DNA of 64,000 nucleotides from Amoebophrya sp. A120 (taxonomy: Eukaryota; Sar; Dinophyceae; Syndiniales; Amoebophryaceae), in assembly GCA_905178155.1 (NCBI GenBank), contig CAJINV010000002.1:11534591-11598590 (forward strand). Reading direction: 5' to 3'. Of the stretch, positions 12,101 through 23,288 are shown in pieces. The notes beneath the pieces are model-generated. The model had not been told where the DNA came from. It searched no databases and was given only the letters and a program-made list of their open reading frames with translations. Position 1 is the stretch's first letter; every line of letters begins with the position of its first letter. Made by a program: the position numbers and the translations under genes.

Positions 12101-13398
12101 TCGTCCGGATCCAGGCTGACGGAAGGTGCGCGGAGCGACAGTACTCTGGCATGCGAAAATTGTTGACCAAGTGACTGCAGCTGCAGCAGAGAATTCTGCA
12201 TTGTTCTGATCAAACCAAAATTTGCAGTGGTCTTTGGAGGTATCATCGCAATTGTGCTGGCATTGTGCGGTGTAGTAGCGACTGTGCCAGAACACACAAA
12301 TTTCCTCAGCGTTCCATTGCGTAATTCCTGTTGACGGTCGGGCTCCTCGCCGCGGGCAGAGGCGAGCGGGTTTCGTCCCTTTTCTTCCACTTGCTCTTGT
12401 TCGGGCATCATACTGTGCACCGTGTAGTTCTCCGACCGCTGGTGCGCTAGTCTGTTTGCCGTCGCGACCGCGTCTGTAATCTGATGCTCGGGCCCGAAGT
12501 GCACACTGCGAACGCACATCTCGTGAAAGACACGATGCAGAAAGATGGTTTCCATACGGTGTGGAAACACGTCGGGGTCCATTATGCTCGTCGTGCAAGA
12601 CGAAAATGCAAAGGCAACGATGTACTCGACAGGTCCGTCTGGTGCCTTCTTCTGGTGCCCTGGGGACGGAAGTGCAGGAGATGCTGGAGCAGACGAAGAA
12701 GGGATCCTTTTGTTTTCCGCTACTAGCGAAATCGCGAAAGAGAGTCCCTCCAGCGAAACCCAAAAGACATCACCGCTGTTCGTCGTGCTCTTTTGGAACA
12801 GGCACAGACTCGCCAACAAACTCGAGATGCGACGGCAAGATGGCGAGTTCAGATCGGCTAGCGAAGCCAGTAGCTCATTTCCTCGGGCACGATGTGGCAG
12901 CGGCTTCATCGTCTCAACATGTTCCTGTTCGGCCAGCCACGCACGGCCTTCCTTGGCCACAAACGCGTCAGCCGGGTCCTCCACGTCGTGATGTCGGCGC
13001 TGGCGCTTTCTTTCGGCCACCGCAACGTTCCTGCTCGCGCTCGCCTCCACCTTCTCTTCGGCAGCGTCGTTTTCGCAGCTGTTGCCGGTCTCTGCCACCC
13101 GCTGCTGCCCTTCAACATCGCTGTCACTGAGACGAGTCTTGCTCCCACTTGCGCCGCGGCTTGGCGTCTCTGGGAGCGACAAGTTTCTTCGGTCGCTTGT
13201 CGACGGCTGGTGCCCACCATCCGCCGCGAAGTAGCTCAGCTCACTTGACGAAGACCAAGAAGCACCTCCTGTTACAGCCGAAGCCACGCACCGGCCGGCA
13301 GGCACCGCAATCACGAGCACTCGTTCCAAAACCAGTTCCCGGACGACATCCTTCAGTGGCGGTGGACTACGCGGTATAGCAACCTTTTGTAACTGCAT
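9165..13398 (-). CDS. Large low-complexity protein, function unknown
   Basis: Exon 1 runs from the first ATG (13398; MQLQKVAIPRSPPPL) to the introner at 9536. Exon 2 (about 9321-9165) adds ~50 C-terminal residues ending in SANSTND. The N-terminal ~450 residues look folded, with conserved-looking stretches such as LEGLSFAISLVAENK, MDPDVFPHRMETIFLHRVFHEM and SDFYEHLVVLNTGVK. I cannot assign them to a family. The remaining ~850 residues are Glu/Lys/Ser/Pro-rich and probably disordered, ending in a Pro/Gly-rich segment. No signal peptide or membrane span is evident. It could be a scaffold or nuclear regulatory protein, but that is only a guess from composition. Confidence 0.65.
9317..9535 (-). 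mobile_element. Introner IE2 in the large low-complexity gene
   Basis: Flanked by GACTG copies at 9317-9321 and 9531-9535, with imperfect ~25 bp inverted repeats (core AAAAAA.CT.TGT.AGTGTAA). Seamless excision gives LYPS-RGLIPRPP in frame. A canonical alternative also fits: the coding-strand TIR contains GTGAGT, the other end contains ACACAG, and using them keeps the frame while retaining about ten residues of TIR-derived sequence. The sequence alone cannot decide between the two. Confidence 0.85.
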
Positions 13399-13424
13399 TT
13401 TTTCTCTTCGTTCACCACAAAAGT

Positions 13425-13790
13425 TCAACGAAGTTCGAGGAACTCAAAATGTGTCCGGGCCGGAATAAACGCGAAAATGGAATCGATTCCAAAGTAAGGC
13501 TGGCTTATAGCGGCCTTGAAATCATCAAATGGCCAGTCTTTGGCCTGATGATCCATGATACGACCTGCAATTTGAGGCACGTAGCAGCCCACACGTGTAT
13601 CTTCATCCTCGGCTCGGCTACAGCGCTTTATTTTGATCAGGTCTGCATTGCTTGGATGCTTGTTCCACTGTGAAACGATCGTATCAGGGACCCACGGAAC
13701 ACGGAGTTCTGCAAGCCGATGCTGGCGATAATCCTCCAGCATCTCGTACCAAATCGTTCCGGAACTGTTTGCGTTCTCAAGCATGCGCAA
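13425..13790 (-). CDS. Possible small ORF or unlinked exon
   Basis: A 121-codon frame begins MRMLENANSS and ends at 13425, just upstream of the large low-complexity gene and in a different frame. Its composition (many Trp, Tyr, Asp, Ile) is protein-like, but local GC is lower than in neighbouring genes. I recognise no family and no splice site joining it to the next gene. It may be a small gene, a read-through exon, or chance. Confidence 0.25.
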   Translation of the reverse strand: MRMLENANSSGTIWYEMLEDYRQHRLAELRVPWVPDTIVSQWNKHPSNADLIKIKRCSRAEDEDTRVGCYVPQIAGRIMDHQAKDWPFDDFKAAISQPYFGIDSIFAFIPARTHFEFLELR

Positions 13791-13849
13791 GATTGTTCCG
13801 CTCCCAAATCGAAACTTCTTTCATGTCTATTCATGCTTCTGTGTCATTT

Positions 13850-15860
13850 TTCATTCCGCCGAGACGGGACCCTTACGGGCGAATTCGCTTATACCCAGCG
13901 AGGGAGGAAACGGCTCCCGGGTACCCCAGAAACAGGGTACCAAATAGGGGTACCAGCTATCTGTGCGTGCATACATGAAAGTCGTAGAATAATTAGAATT
14001 AACAGAACTGCGTGAACCCTACAGAAGATGTAGATCGATAAGAGAAAAAAAAAGTTTCCGGGGATCTACAAATCTCTGAGAAATGCCAAGCAAAGTACCC
14101 AGCTCGCACATCATACAATGAGGCGCCGGTACAAAGCAGTGGAGGGTGCGGCTCCACGAATACAAATGTTGGCAGGACGAGCGATCATAGCGTTTCCGAA
14201 AAAAGCGGCTCGGAAACAGCTATGGAAATACATAGGAAGGACGGAATCACAGAGGATGCGGCTCTGCGAAAGCATACGAAAAAGTCATACCAGCATATAC
14301 CTCGGGTCTTTTGTTTTTCTATGCATTACGAGTTTTAGCAGCTATAAAGATACTATACGGGCAGAGCAAATGAGCTTTAGGTCGGGGAGGGAATAATACA
14401 ATAGCATTTACAATGCGGACCAGGCGAGGCGGGTCAAAAAGAACTAGCAGGGATGATAGTCCATTCAAAAGCAATATCCTACCACAAGCAATATCCTACC
14501 ACGATAAGCGCAAGTGCTGAGACATGCACAGGCGCAGTCGTATGAAACAAAAAGTAAAGTAATGCGGAGCTTTCGGTCGGGGAGATAGCAATACATTAGG
14601 TTTTACAATGCGGACCAGGCGAGACGGGCCAACTTGAACTATCAGGAGGACTTTTATAGAAAAGATAACTAGTGGCGGCACTACCACTAGCAGTCGGAGG
14701 AAGACAACAAAAAGCTTTTACTGGTTTTAAACTTGTTCCTCTGCGTTCGTCGGGCGTTCGAGTTATAAAAGTTCCGATAAATAAAGCTCACCATCCTCAT
14801 GTCAACATCAAACCCACACGGCGACCGGCAGATGCAAACCGGAGCGGGGGTATCGAAGTCGGAGCAGCGGATGCAGAGCCGGGGCCATGGCGGTCAGGAA
14901 TGCAGGTAGAGCCCGTAGATCGTGTCTGTGGAGAAAGCGTCGTATCACCCACGTAAGCTCCGGGGTCGGACAGGTTAGGCGAGGCACATGCGTAGGGGCA
15001 CCATACCACCGTGCGAAAGACCAACAGGTACAACAAAAGACGGCAAAACGGAAGGAGGTCCCGTTTCACCCGGCGGCACCACCAGCAGGTCACACCGGAA
15101 CGCCATCGCGCAAAAGGCCAGCTGCCGAAACACCCGGAACACCTTCGCGCAGAAGACCAACAGGTCAAATCGGCACCACCAGATGGGCAAACCGGTTGAA
15201 CCAGCTTTCGTCATCGGGCCCAAATGCCGACCAGCTTTCGTCGACGAACACCCTCTGGGCGGAGATCGGTTTTGTCGCGCACACGTCCCGAACAGTAGCC
15301 CGTCGGGCGGGGTTCATGCCGTCAAAAGGGCCAAACCAGCTACTTGGCCTCTTTGGTGCACTCGCGGTACTCATCGACACCTCTCCGGTAGCAGTTACAC
15401 CCGCAGCTCGGAAGTAGGTCCCGTGTCACCCGGCGGCACCACCAGCAGGTTGGAGCAATAAGCCCTGCCGAGCATGGAGCGGGGCTGGAAGGCCGGGGAC
15501 GAGGAAGAACATCGTGTAGACATTTTTCTACCGTTGGTTTCTGAAGAATGACTGCAAAGGGACTAGGCACAAAAAAATGCAAACATGAGTGTTGGACGTC
15601 AATACATATGCATAGAGAAAATCTAGGTGCGGGAATGGGACTAGGTCAGGAAAGGCAAGGTATGGTAGCGTCGGAAGGCTTACAGCAGGTAGAGTAAAAA
15701 AAGAACGAAAAACAAAAAAAGAATCCTAGCCACGGATACACGACGTAAGTGGAGAAAAACCATGCGAACAGCCTGAGAGTACGATCTTGGCGGTGTTTGA
15801 GTTAAATACCACTAGCCAGAGCGAAGCATCAGCATCCTGTGTCCTGCGTAATTTCATTGG
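13850..15860. repeat. Repeat-rich gene-free block
   Basis: Imperfect repeats are visible. A ~175 bp unit occurs twice (around 14370-14450 and 14570-14650), each copy containing ACAATGCGGACCAGGCGAG. An 18 bp unit CAAGCAATATCCTACCAC is tandemly duplicated near 14475-14505. CGGCGGCACCACCAGCAGGT recurs near 15075 and 15435, with related GACCAACAGGT motifs between. Short reading frames through this block are translated repeat, not genes. It may be a decayed mobile element or a satellite-like array. Confidence 0.6.
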
Positions 15861-16234
15861 GAAGTGTTTTTTATTTGGAGAATGTGCTCATGTGGTCACG
15901 ACACACAAAGTGGCACAGATGATCGCTGGTTGACAAAGGAACTTTTTTTATTGAGCATCTCATTTTGCATACGCACAGTTCTGTTGTACATGGAATCGCT
16001 TCCGACACAGCTAAGTACATCTACAGAAGAGCTTTTTGTACAAACGAGATCACGAGCGTCAGCAGATCTATCACTTCTCGTTCTGGTACAGACCAACGAA
16101 GATTTTGAAAATCGTACGAGAATATCGACACGGCCAGTAGGGCGCTCAGATACTAGGGTCCTAAATGATGAACATGAATGGCATGCAAAAAAAGCATAAA
16201 GACCGACCGACAGCGTAGCTTCCGAGCACGGGCG
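15861..16234. other. Gene-free stretch
   Basis: Unique, AT-rich sequence between the repeat block and the small basic ORF. I see no feature here. Confidence 0.4.
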
Positions 16235-16483
16235 CTATGATTCCTGCGTCGTCGCGGTCTGTTTCGGCTTGGCACCCCCGCGCCCCGGCTTCGTCTTCTG
16301 ACCCGAATTCTTGTCCTTAATATTCGGCTTCTTTACAGTGCCGCGGGCTGGGGCGGGTTTCTTACGCGTGTTTGTCCGTCGGGATGATGTCGGCGCGGGC
16401 AGGGACGGAGGCAAGGAATGTTCCTCGACGTCAGACGTTAAGTCATCACTTGAATCAGTTTTGTACAGCTCGCTGGCTGGCAT
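16235..16483 (-). CDS. Small basic protein, unknown
   Basis: An 82-residue frame starting at ATG 16483 (MPASELYKTDSSDDLTSD) with a Lys/Arg/Pro-rich second half (RKKPAPARG, KPGRGGAKPK). Its GC content matches nearby coding exons. It lies ~310 bp downstream of the GAF gene on the same strand. The composition could suit a nucleic-acid-binding or nucleolar tail. I recognise no domain, so this is a hypothetical protein or a terminal exon. Confidence 0.4.
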   Translation of the reverse strand: MPASELYKTDSSDDLTSDVEEHSLPPSLPAPTSSRRTNTRKKPAPARGTVKKPNIKDKNSGQKTKPGRGGAKPKQTATTQES

Positions 16484-16793
16484 CAACCTCAGTTTTTACT
16501 CTTACTACTTACAACTAGCTTCACTAAACTAATTTTCGCTCCAAAAAAGTACGCTCACTCTTCACTCAACTTTGTTTTTTAGTTCTCTTTACATACTCAC
16601 CAGCAGGTTGGTACGAGGAATTGGCTTTTTATTGCAAATGACCACACGCGTTCTTCGATCAGTAGATGATCTGTTTGTATTTTCATCTTGCTGTCGCGGC
16701 ACTATCACGACTTCTGATTCCGGCAAAATCGCCATGGAAATAAAGACTCCATGCGTCAAAATGGTGCGCAAAGCCATAGTACATCTTTATCAA

Positions 16794-18764
16794 TCAGTCC
16801 TGTTCATCATCGTCTTCCTCCTCTGTGATGATGTTTGACTGGGCATACCCAGACGATCGCTGTTTCGAAACCGGACTCATCGTTGCCTGGGCTTCGCCCG
16901 TTTCGCTGATGAAATCTTTTTTTGCCTTGCCGCCGCCCGGGTGCGCCGTGAGCAACGAAGACGATTCCTGCAGCTTTTCGCCGACGAATTTCGCAAACGT
17001 CTCCAGCACCTCCGCATCATCGTCGGTGAAAATGCCAATCTCTTGGTCAATTTCGATCTTGTTGATCATCTGGATCACGCCGACGACCTGTGGGACGACA
17101 AGCAGTTGACAATAAATCACGAACTTTCATAAGTATTCCCGCGGAAGCTAGCCAACTAGTGCCTGTAAGTCACTCTTTGCTCGCACAACCACGAACCGCA
17201 CTTCCTGTATTCAGAAGTACGTGTTTTTTCAAGAACGAGCTCCATCATAGTTCTGTCCACGACCAATTTATGAACCAAACAGACCTCTACCTTTGTCTCG
17301 GTGCTGTTTCGTATTGGCACACACAGCATGGATTGGGTGTGGTAACCGGACTTCTTGTCGAAGGCTTGGTTGAATCGCGAATCCTGGTACGCGTCGGGAA
17401 TGTTTATCATCACCTTGTCGGTTGCGCACTCCCCCGCAATCCCCGCAGTCCGCGGGATCCGGATCTCCTTTCCGCTGTCCGAACTCACGCTCCAGAGTTG
17501 GTCCTTGTTTTCGTCTATCCTGTGCAAAAGTATCGTACTCGTATTGCAAGTCTTGCATTACAAATCTTTTTCTTTTTGTTAACTCAAATCCGCATTACAA
17601 ATTTTTTTCTCATGCTAGGGAAATTTGTAATGCATTTATACGAGTACGATACTTTTGCACTGCATATCGTCTACCAAAAAGACCGTACACCGGTCCGCCT
17701 GAACCAACTCCGAAGCGTGCATGGTAACTGTAAATCAAAAGCATGATGGGGGGAAGCACGATGCAAAATTTCGCAACATGCGTGATACATAGTACTACAC
17801 ATCAAAAGTTCATCTCTCAGCGCTGGAAAGAGCTGAAACAATCAATCCACACAAAAGTAAAACTTGTCCATTTATACTTGTCAAAATCGTGCTCTGCGTC
17901 CCCAAGTCCTGCGACAACGCCTGAATCACATGGAGCAACCCGTTGGCCCGCTCCGACGCCACGATGGCGTCCCGGTACACCTCCGCGTTCCTTAACGCGA
18001 TCCCCGCATGCTGCGTTAAGTGTCCCAGGAGAAGTTCATCGATGGCGCTGAAAATCCCGCCGTCGGCCTTGTTGATGGCTTGCAAAACCCCAACGGTCTC
18101 ATTTTCGAAGTCCACAATGGGCATGACGAGCAGCGACTTTGTGTGGTAGCCGGTTAGCCGGTCAAACCCCGGGTCAAACCGGGGGTCCTTGTAGCAATCC
18201 GGAATGTTGACCGTCTCCTGCGTCTCAAACACGTGGCCCGCGATACCCTGCCCCGGTTGCACGCGGATGGGCTTCGCGAGGTTCGAAGCGGTGAGAATGA
18301 GCATCTCAATCTTCTTGTCCCACACAAACAGGCTCACGCGGTCGCAGTTCAGAAGCTTTGCCGTTTCAGCAATGATGATGTTAATCGTCTCTTTCGGAAC
18401 GATCTCGGCCGTTATGCTCCGCGTCGACTCGAAGAGTCTGTGAAGATGAGTTGGGATCGGTTTAGGAGATAGAAGTGTCAATGCAAGAAACTACGCACAA
18501 TCAACACGTCGCCTGTCCTTCTCTCATCTCCACTTACCTTTTCAGATACTGACTCGGAACGTCCATGATGTTGTTGCTTCCGGGCAAAGATAAAGAAGGT
18601 AATTCTCGCCGAGAATGCCCATCTCCGATTTCCTCCTCGAGCTTGCCCAGCAGAAATTTCTTCGGCTGCAGGGGTTTTTCCTTTAGGAGGGATTCCGTTA
18701 ACTCGAGCACCAGGTCCTCGACGTGGTGCTCCGCGAGGTACGTCTGCAGCGCTTCTGCCTCCAT
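16794..18764 (-). CDS. Tandem-GAF protein with N-terminal RIIa/DPY30-like docking domain
   Basis: Exons: 18764-18538, 18437-17878, 17727-~17661, ~17519-17291 and 17087-16794. Introns 1, 2 and 4 are clean GT-AG; intron 3 is an introner. The N-terminus (LQTYLAEHHVEDLVLELTES, then KPLQPKKFLL) resembles RIIa-type dimerisation/docking helices. Two GAF domains of the phosphodiesterase type follow. GAF-A (NCDRVSLFVWD ... GIAGHVFET ... NIPDCYKDPRFD) has a complete NKFDE motif (NK-x5-F-x3-DE). In GAF-B (ADRCTVFLVDD ... GIAGECATD ... NIPDAYQDSRFN) the final DE is changed. No HD phosphodiesterase or cyclase domain follows; the protein ends in an acidic tail (EEEDDDEQD). It probably binds cyclic nucleotide and docks to an axonemal or kinase partner. 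A further frame MEAYRRCTLQEGFFDAM (18869-18795) lies just upstream and may be an extra exon. Confidence 0.8.
17520..17664 (-). mobile_element. Introner IE3 in the GAF gene (GT-AG compatible)
   Basis: A nearly palindromic intron: perfect ~22 bp inverted repeats start TGCAAAAGTATCGTACTC and are flanked by CAG on the coding strand. Splicing GT (CA|GTGCAAAAG) to AG (TTTTGCACAG|G) preserves the GAF-B frame as DDMQIDENKDQLWSV. Internal copies of the GCATTACAAAT / ATTTGTAATGC motif extend the hairpin. Unlike IE1, the repeats themselves supply usable canonical splice sites. Confidence 0.85.
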
Positions 18765-18869
18765 GACTGTGGCTGCGAAGACGCCTTTCCAATTACCGCA
18801 CCCTGTTGTGGTTGTACTTCATGGCATCGAAAAAGCCCTCCTGCAGAGTGCAACGCCTGTAGGCTTCCA

Positions 18870-19929
18870 TCTTGCTTGCTTGTGGATGATCTTGATGTTC
18901 GATAAATTCTACAACATGTACGATCGAATTCAAAAAATTGCGTAGTTTCCAAACTGCACTTTTACTTTTGATGTTCTGCTGATTAGTCGGCGGTCATCGC
19001 GCTGCCTTAATGCACACAATGTTGTAGTTCCGGCTGCAAAAATCGTTTCGCTCAACTTCAAGTTGGTTATACCTCGTGAAGATCCTCCAGCATCTTCCTT
19101 GAGCATCATCAATCTCCAAGGAAAGTAAGATACACAACCGAAAAAATTGAACATCATCTGCACAACTGTCGCGTGCAATACGAGCATGCGAGACACGCAG
19201 AAAACAAGCGAAGCGATGGAGGACCGCAACGGGCCACGAGTCGCGATTTCGTTCTTCTTCTCAAGATTTTTTACAATGATTTCTACTAACCCGGTAGAAA
19301 AACATTCATATCTTCCGAAATTCGAAAAAGAAAAGTAATCGGACTCAGAAAATTCATTCCAAAAGTAAAAAAGTTCTTCGAATCAATGGTGCACCAAGCG
19401 GCCTTCTCTAGCGGAAAAGAAAACCTCATAAACGGGAGGGTAGAAGGAGCGAAGATAGTTGTTGTAAACGCAAACAAAATGCGGACTGGGGTTGTGGAAA
19501 AGTTCACGACTATGACCAAAGCTCTTTTGCGCACAGAATTTTCATTTTATCGTGCTGTAGTGCGTTGAGTTCATAGCAGATCGAAACAGAAACAAACTGA
19601 GCGCCACCAGGGGTTCATACATTCTTCATGCTCAATTGCACACGTCGTGTTTTGTTCATTCCAAAAGGGTAGATGACGAGACTTCATATTTGACGTTGGC
19701 AAAATTTTCAAAACAAAAAAATTGATTTTGTGACACATGATCTATCAAGTACATTGATTGTGTAGTCACAGTCAAGTACATTGACTTTGTAACACATCTT
19801 GATGTTGTATCGCTCTACCTCAGCGACGACGACGAGTTCTGTGATTTTTACATAGTTTTAGGTTACTTTTACTTTTAGTCGTATCAATCTTCCACGCAAA
19901 GACACCTGACGCGATGCCACGCTCACACT
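18870..19929. other. Intergenic gap with short direct repeats
   Basis: No gene supported. Near 19720-19790 a 13 bp stretch TCAAGTACATTGA occurs twice, followed by related TGTGTAGTCACA / TGTAACACATC sequence. This looks like a small tandem or inverted repeat downstream of the F-box gene. Confidence 0.45.
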
Positions 19930-22509
19930 TCACATCGCAAACGTGACTGCAATCGCGGCGTGAAACCCGGAGCACATGCGGGCCGTCTCGTCGCGTTCGC
20001 GGCACATCGTAGACCAGCGGTTCATCACTTCCGCCAGCACCTGCACGGCAGCCTGGAACTTTGCCATGCGCTCGTTCTCGACATCCAGTAATTCCGCCAA
20101 GTCCAGCTCAAATCGGGCCGTGTTCCTGTCGAACCGGCGCACATCCTCGCACATCATCCTCCGCGTCGCGATCGCTTCCTGCCACTCCTGCTGCGCGTCG
20201 GTTTGCTTCGTGGATGCGATATCGGTGAGGACCCCCTGCTCCTCGCACTGCTGCTGCAATCCCTGCAGCGCCTTGCTGAAGAAGACCAGCACCACGCCCC
20301 AGACGTGCGGGAGCTGCCGGCTGGACGCGATACAGACGTAGAACTTCTCCTTGTGGGACAGGTAGTCGAAGATCAGGAACAGAATCTCCTCTGGTAGCTC
20401 CGCGAGATGCAGGGGCTGTTCCAACCCGTCCAGCCATTCCAGATCCTTCGACTGGTGCTTATCGAGCGGCACGGAGTGCGATCTCGACGACCCGGTTCCA
20501 CAGGTCCCCGACGTTGAGCCGTGTCTGTGGCGTTGCCGTCGCCTGGCGCGGCCTCGCCGGTAGTGGTACCGTGTGGTGGTTCGGTTTGTCGCAAACATCA
20601 GGCCCCGGGCGGACTCCACGGCGGAAGAAGCGGAACCACTGTCGTGTCCACTGGTCGCGTTACTGACGATGTCCAGGTAGAAATCCGCGACTTCGGACGT
20701 CGAAGTGACGGTGTTAGAGTCGGTTTCCTCCCGCAGTTCCTGGAAGTACTGGCGGAGGAGATGCTCCGACAAGTACACGTCTGGGCCTCTGTCCTCCACC
20801 ACTTCGATCTGGTGGTGGTGTTCCTGATCATTAGTCACGGTGGTACTCGAAGCAGCGGAACTTTCGATTGCCGGATGTTGCAGTTCCTGCCCACCGATTT
20901 TTTCGACGTAGAGGTCCTTGGCGTTCTGCGAAGGTAGTAGAGAGGAGGCAGCGAGTACGCTAGTAGAAGTAGAAGTTATTTGGCCGGCAGAGGCGGGTGA
21001 TATTGGTTTGAAAACGGTGCTCTGCCTGCCGGGTTGTTGTACTCCGTGATCTCCTAACCGCACCACCGTTGTTGGTGACCTGTCCCCGTGTTGAATTCTC
21101 GTCCCCGTAGGCGACGGTGGGGGATTTGGATGCGTGTCACGCCCTCGACTCGCCGGAATGAACCGCGTCGGCGATGAGGTCTCGCCCTCGGGCGGCGCGC
21201 CGGCGCGACGGACCACGCGCCGTGTTGTTTTCGAAACGATGAAGTTACCAGTGGGTAGATTGCTGCTTGCTGAGTCGGGAGAAAGGTTGCAAATCGGGAG
21301 CGGCACCTTGTAGGAAATCGTTACCCCCGCGTTTTTGATCTGCGAAGCCATCAGCTGCCGGACGCCGACTGCTCGTCGCGGTAGGGAATTCGAGGAAACG
21401 CGAGATCCTGTTTCCGGTGGGCTCTGAAATCGCACGCCGACGTTTTGGTGGGCAGAAAACGGCGCGCGCCCCCGCTGAAGAGCGGGATCCATGAGCACAT
21501 GTTGTCGGGTTGTGACGACAGAACTTGTAGCAGGACCGCCTCCTGACGAACACGAGGAGGTCTTGCTCCCAGAAGTGATTGGCCCAGAGGACGGCGTCGT
21601 CGTAATGGTCAGCGATGACGCTCCTCCCGCCCCGATGGTATTTGTTGCGACCGCCCCTGCCAAATGTGCACTTGGAGGCGGCGACATCGCCCGAGTTTCG
21701 AGGATCGTAGACAGCCTCGCTCGCTGTGGCCCGGCCTGTGTTGAGGACGAGGAGGACACCACCGTCGGAAACGCGAGTTTGGACACCGGAAAAGACGAAC
21801 TTGTACTTGCAGTCGCACTACTGGGAGTCGTGTTGGGCGTTGGCGCATTAGATGATTGGGCGGAGATTACCACCGTTCGAGAGCTCGCACTTCCAGCGTT
21901 CAACATGTCTGCGTGCATCTGCAGCCGCCTTCTGTTCTGCTCGGTCACCGTCGCGTTCGACGGATTGTAGGTTTTTCTCTTTTGCAAGGGCGCCGTGTTG
22001 ATCGTTGGATCGGGCAATTTCAGCCCCACCGGGGGCGCCGCTAGACGCTTCTTCTCCTTCGCTTCTTCCTCGAGTTTCCGTGCCGCTTTCGCAGCGGACG
22101 CGTCATATTTTCCTATCTGGTACGGCATGAAGATTCGCGGTTGAAAAGTGAACGACGCTTGTTCCCTTCTTTTCTCGGCTTTCAACAGCAATAATGCGTC
22201 CTCTCCTTGTCGCAACAGCTCCTGACTACACCTTGCGTTCCCGTCCCGGAAGGTCTGCGCCTGCTTGGTCAGCATGTTCGCATACCGCTCGTATTCGGAC
22301 ATGCTGGTCAAGTGGCTGTTATGGGCAGAAGTTGTTCCAGAGGAGACCACCGTAGTGGTCGAACCCTGTGCTGCTGTCGTCGAAGCGGGCTGCATTGCGG
22401 CAGCACCCGCGGTTGCAGATGGTTGCGCTGTCGAGACGACCACGGGCGCCTCAGGAGACGAAGCCGTCGCCATACTGGACGATGCCGCTACGGTAGCAGC
22501 TGCTGCCAT
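19930..22509 (-). CDS. F-box-like protein with long disordered N-terminus
   Basis: A single open frame of 859 codons from ATG 22509. Residues ~1-620 are Ala/Ser/Thr/Pro-rich and low complexity, apart from an early helical segment (YANMLTKQAQTFRDGNARCS) and FTFQPRIF. Near residue 690, LHLAELPEEILFLIFDYLSH with the following FYVCIASSRQLPHVW matches the F-box pattern (LPxEILxxIFxYL, then a Cys/Ser-rich helix and Trp). F-box proteins link targets to SCF ubiquitin ligases. The C-terminal ~150 residues are helical or coiled and carry no visible WD40 or LRR repeats, so the substrate side is unknown. An Arg/His-rich patch (YHYRRGRARRRQRHRHG) may be a nuclear localisation signal. Confidence 0.65.
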   Translation of the reverse strand: MAAAATVAASSSMATASSPEAPVVVSTAQPSATAGAAAMQPASTTAAQGSTTTVVSSGTTSAHNSHLTSMSEYERYANMLTKQAQTFRDGNARCSQELLRQGEDALLLLKAEKRREQASFTFQPRIFMPYQIGKYDASAAKAARKLEEEAKEKKRLAAPPVGLKLPDPTINTAPLQKRKTYNPSNATVTEQNRRRLQMHADMLNAGSASSRTVVISAQSSNAPTPNTTPSSATASTSSSFPVSKLAFPTVVSSSSSTQAGPQRARLSTILETRAMSPPPSAHLAGAVATNTIGAGGASSLTITTTPSSGPITSGSKTSSCSSGGGPATSSVVTTRQHVLMDPALQRGRAPFSAHQNVGVRFQSPPETGSRVSSNSLPRRAVGVRQLMASQIKNAGVTISYKVPLPICNLSPDSASSNLPTGNFIVSKTTRRVVRRAGAPPEGETSSPTRFIPASRGRDTHPNPPPSPTGTRIQHGDRSPTTVVRLGDHGVQQPGRQSTVFKPISPASAGQITSTSTSVLAASSLLPSQNAKDLYVEKIGGQELQHPAIESSAASSTTVTNDQEHHHQIEVVEDRGPDVYLSEHLLRQYFQELREETDSNTVTSTSEVADFYLDIVSNATSGHDSGSASSAVESARGLMFATNRTTTRYHYRRGRARRRQRHRHGSTSGTCGTGSSRSHSVPLDKHQSKDLEWLDGLEQPLHLAELPEEILFLIFDYLSHKEKFYVCIASSRQLPHVWGVVLVFFSKALQGLQQQCEEQGVLTDIASTKQTDAQQEWQEAIATRRMMCEDVRRFDRNTARFELDLAELLDVENERMAKFQAAVQVLAEVMNRWSTMCRERDETARMCSGFHAAIAVTFAM

Positions 22510-23288
22510 TTCTGTGCTATAACTATAGTGCTGATTCCTCTAGTACTCGAAGACTTTACTAACGTGCGAATTTCAGTGAAAGTGATTGGTCTTGGTCACT
22601 GCCTATGTTACACATTTTCGTACAGAATGGAATTATGGGGTACGCAGCCATTTGGTCCTGTGTGTGTGTTGCGTTCGAAAGGTCATACTTTTATCTCGAC
22701 GGACGTTCAATGTCAATTTACGAAACAAGGTTGCTTGCACGACTTTGGTGTCCAAGTTCTTTCTGGTGGCACGATGACAATATCCTTTCCAAGTACGAAG
22801 GTTTCCGTCTCTCGCATGTTTGCAGTTTCATACAGTAAGTTCTCTCTCGAGTGGTCCGCGATGCTATCAATACTTTAATCTAGCATGTGAGAACACATAT
22901 TCAACGCTTTATTACGCAAATAGACGGACGACGTGACTCTTGCCTGTTCCTCTTTGAAATTCCCTTTGTTCGTAAAATCGAATAGCATTACGCGCTGTGC
23001 GATGGATCAGGATCAGATCACCAAAACATGCACATCAATCTGGTCAAGCAGAAGTAGTTTATTGTAAATGATGAAATCCAAAACGACCAAATTCGGTGCT
23101 GCGCAACTCCCCCGGCTAGGTCGCAGAGCTTCCATCACGATGGAGTGCGGCGCGTTAACCTGTCATTTTTCATCACCGTCATCCGCTCAAAGATATGCAC
23201 ACGGAACGAAGATGAATGTGATTCTGGTGATTCAACCTATTGATTATGCAGCGAAGATGCAATGACCCCCACTAATTATTATCGACGT
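22510..23288. other. Intergenic gap
   Basis: Contains the F-box gene upstream region and the DPY30 gene 3' flank. No ORF, RNA or repeat is supported. Confidence 0.45.

Noticed and set aside
14797-15461. Several Pro/Thr- or Cys/Trp-rich ORFs in the repeat block
   Set aside because: They translate GC-rich repeats (CACCACCAGCAGGT-type) and disagree among frames.
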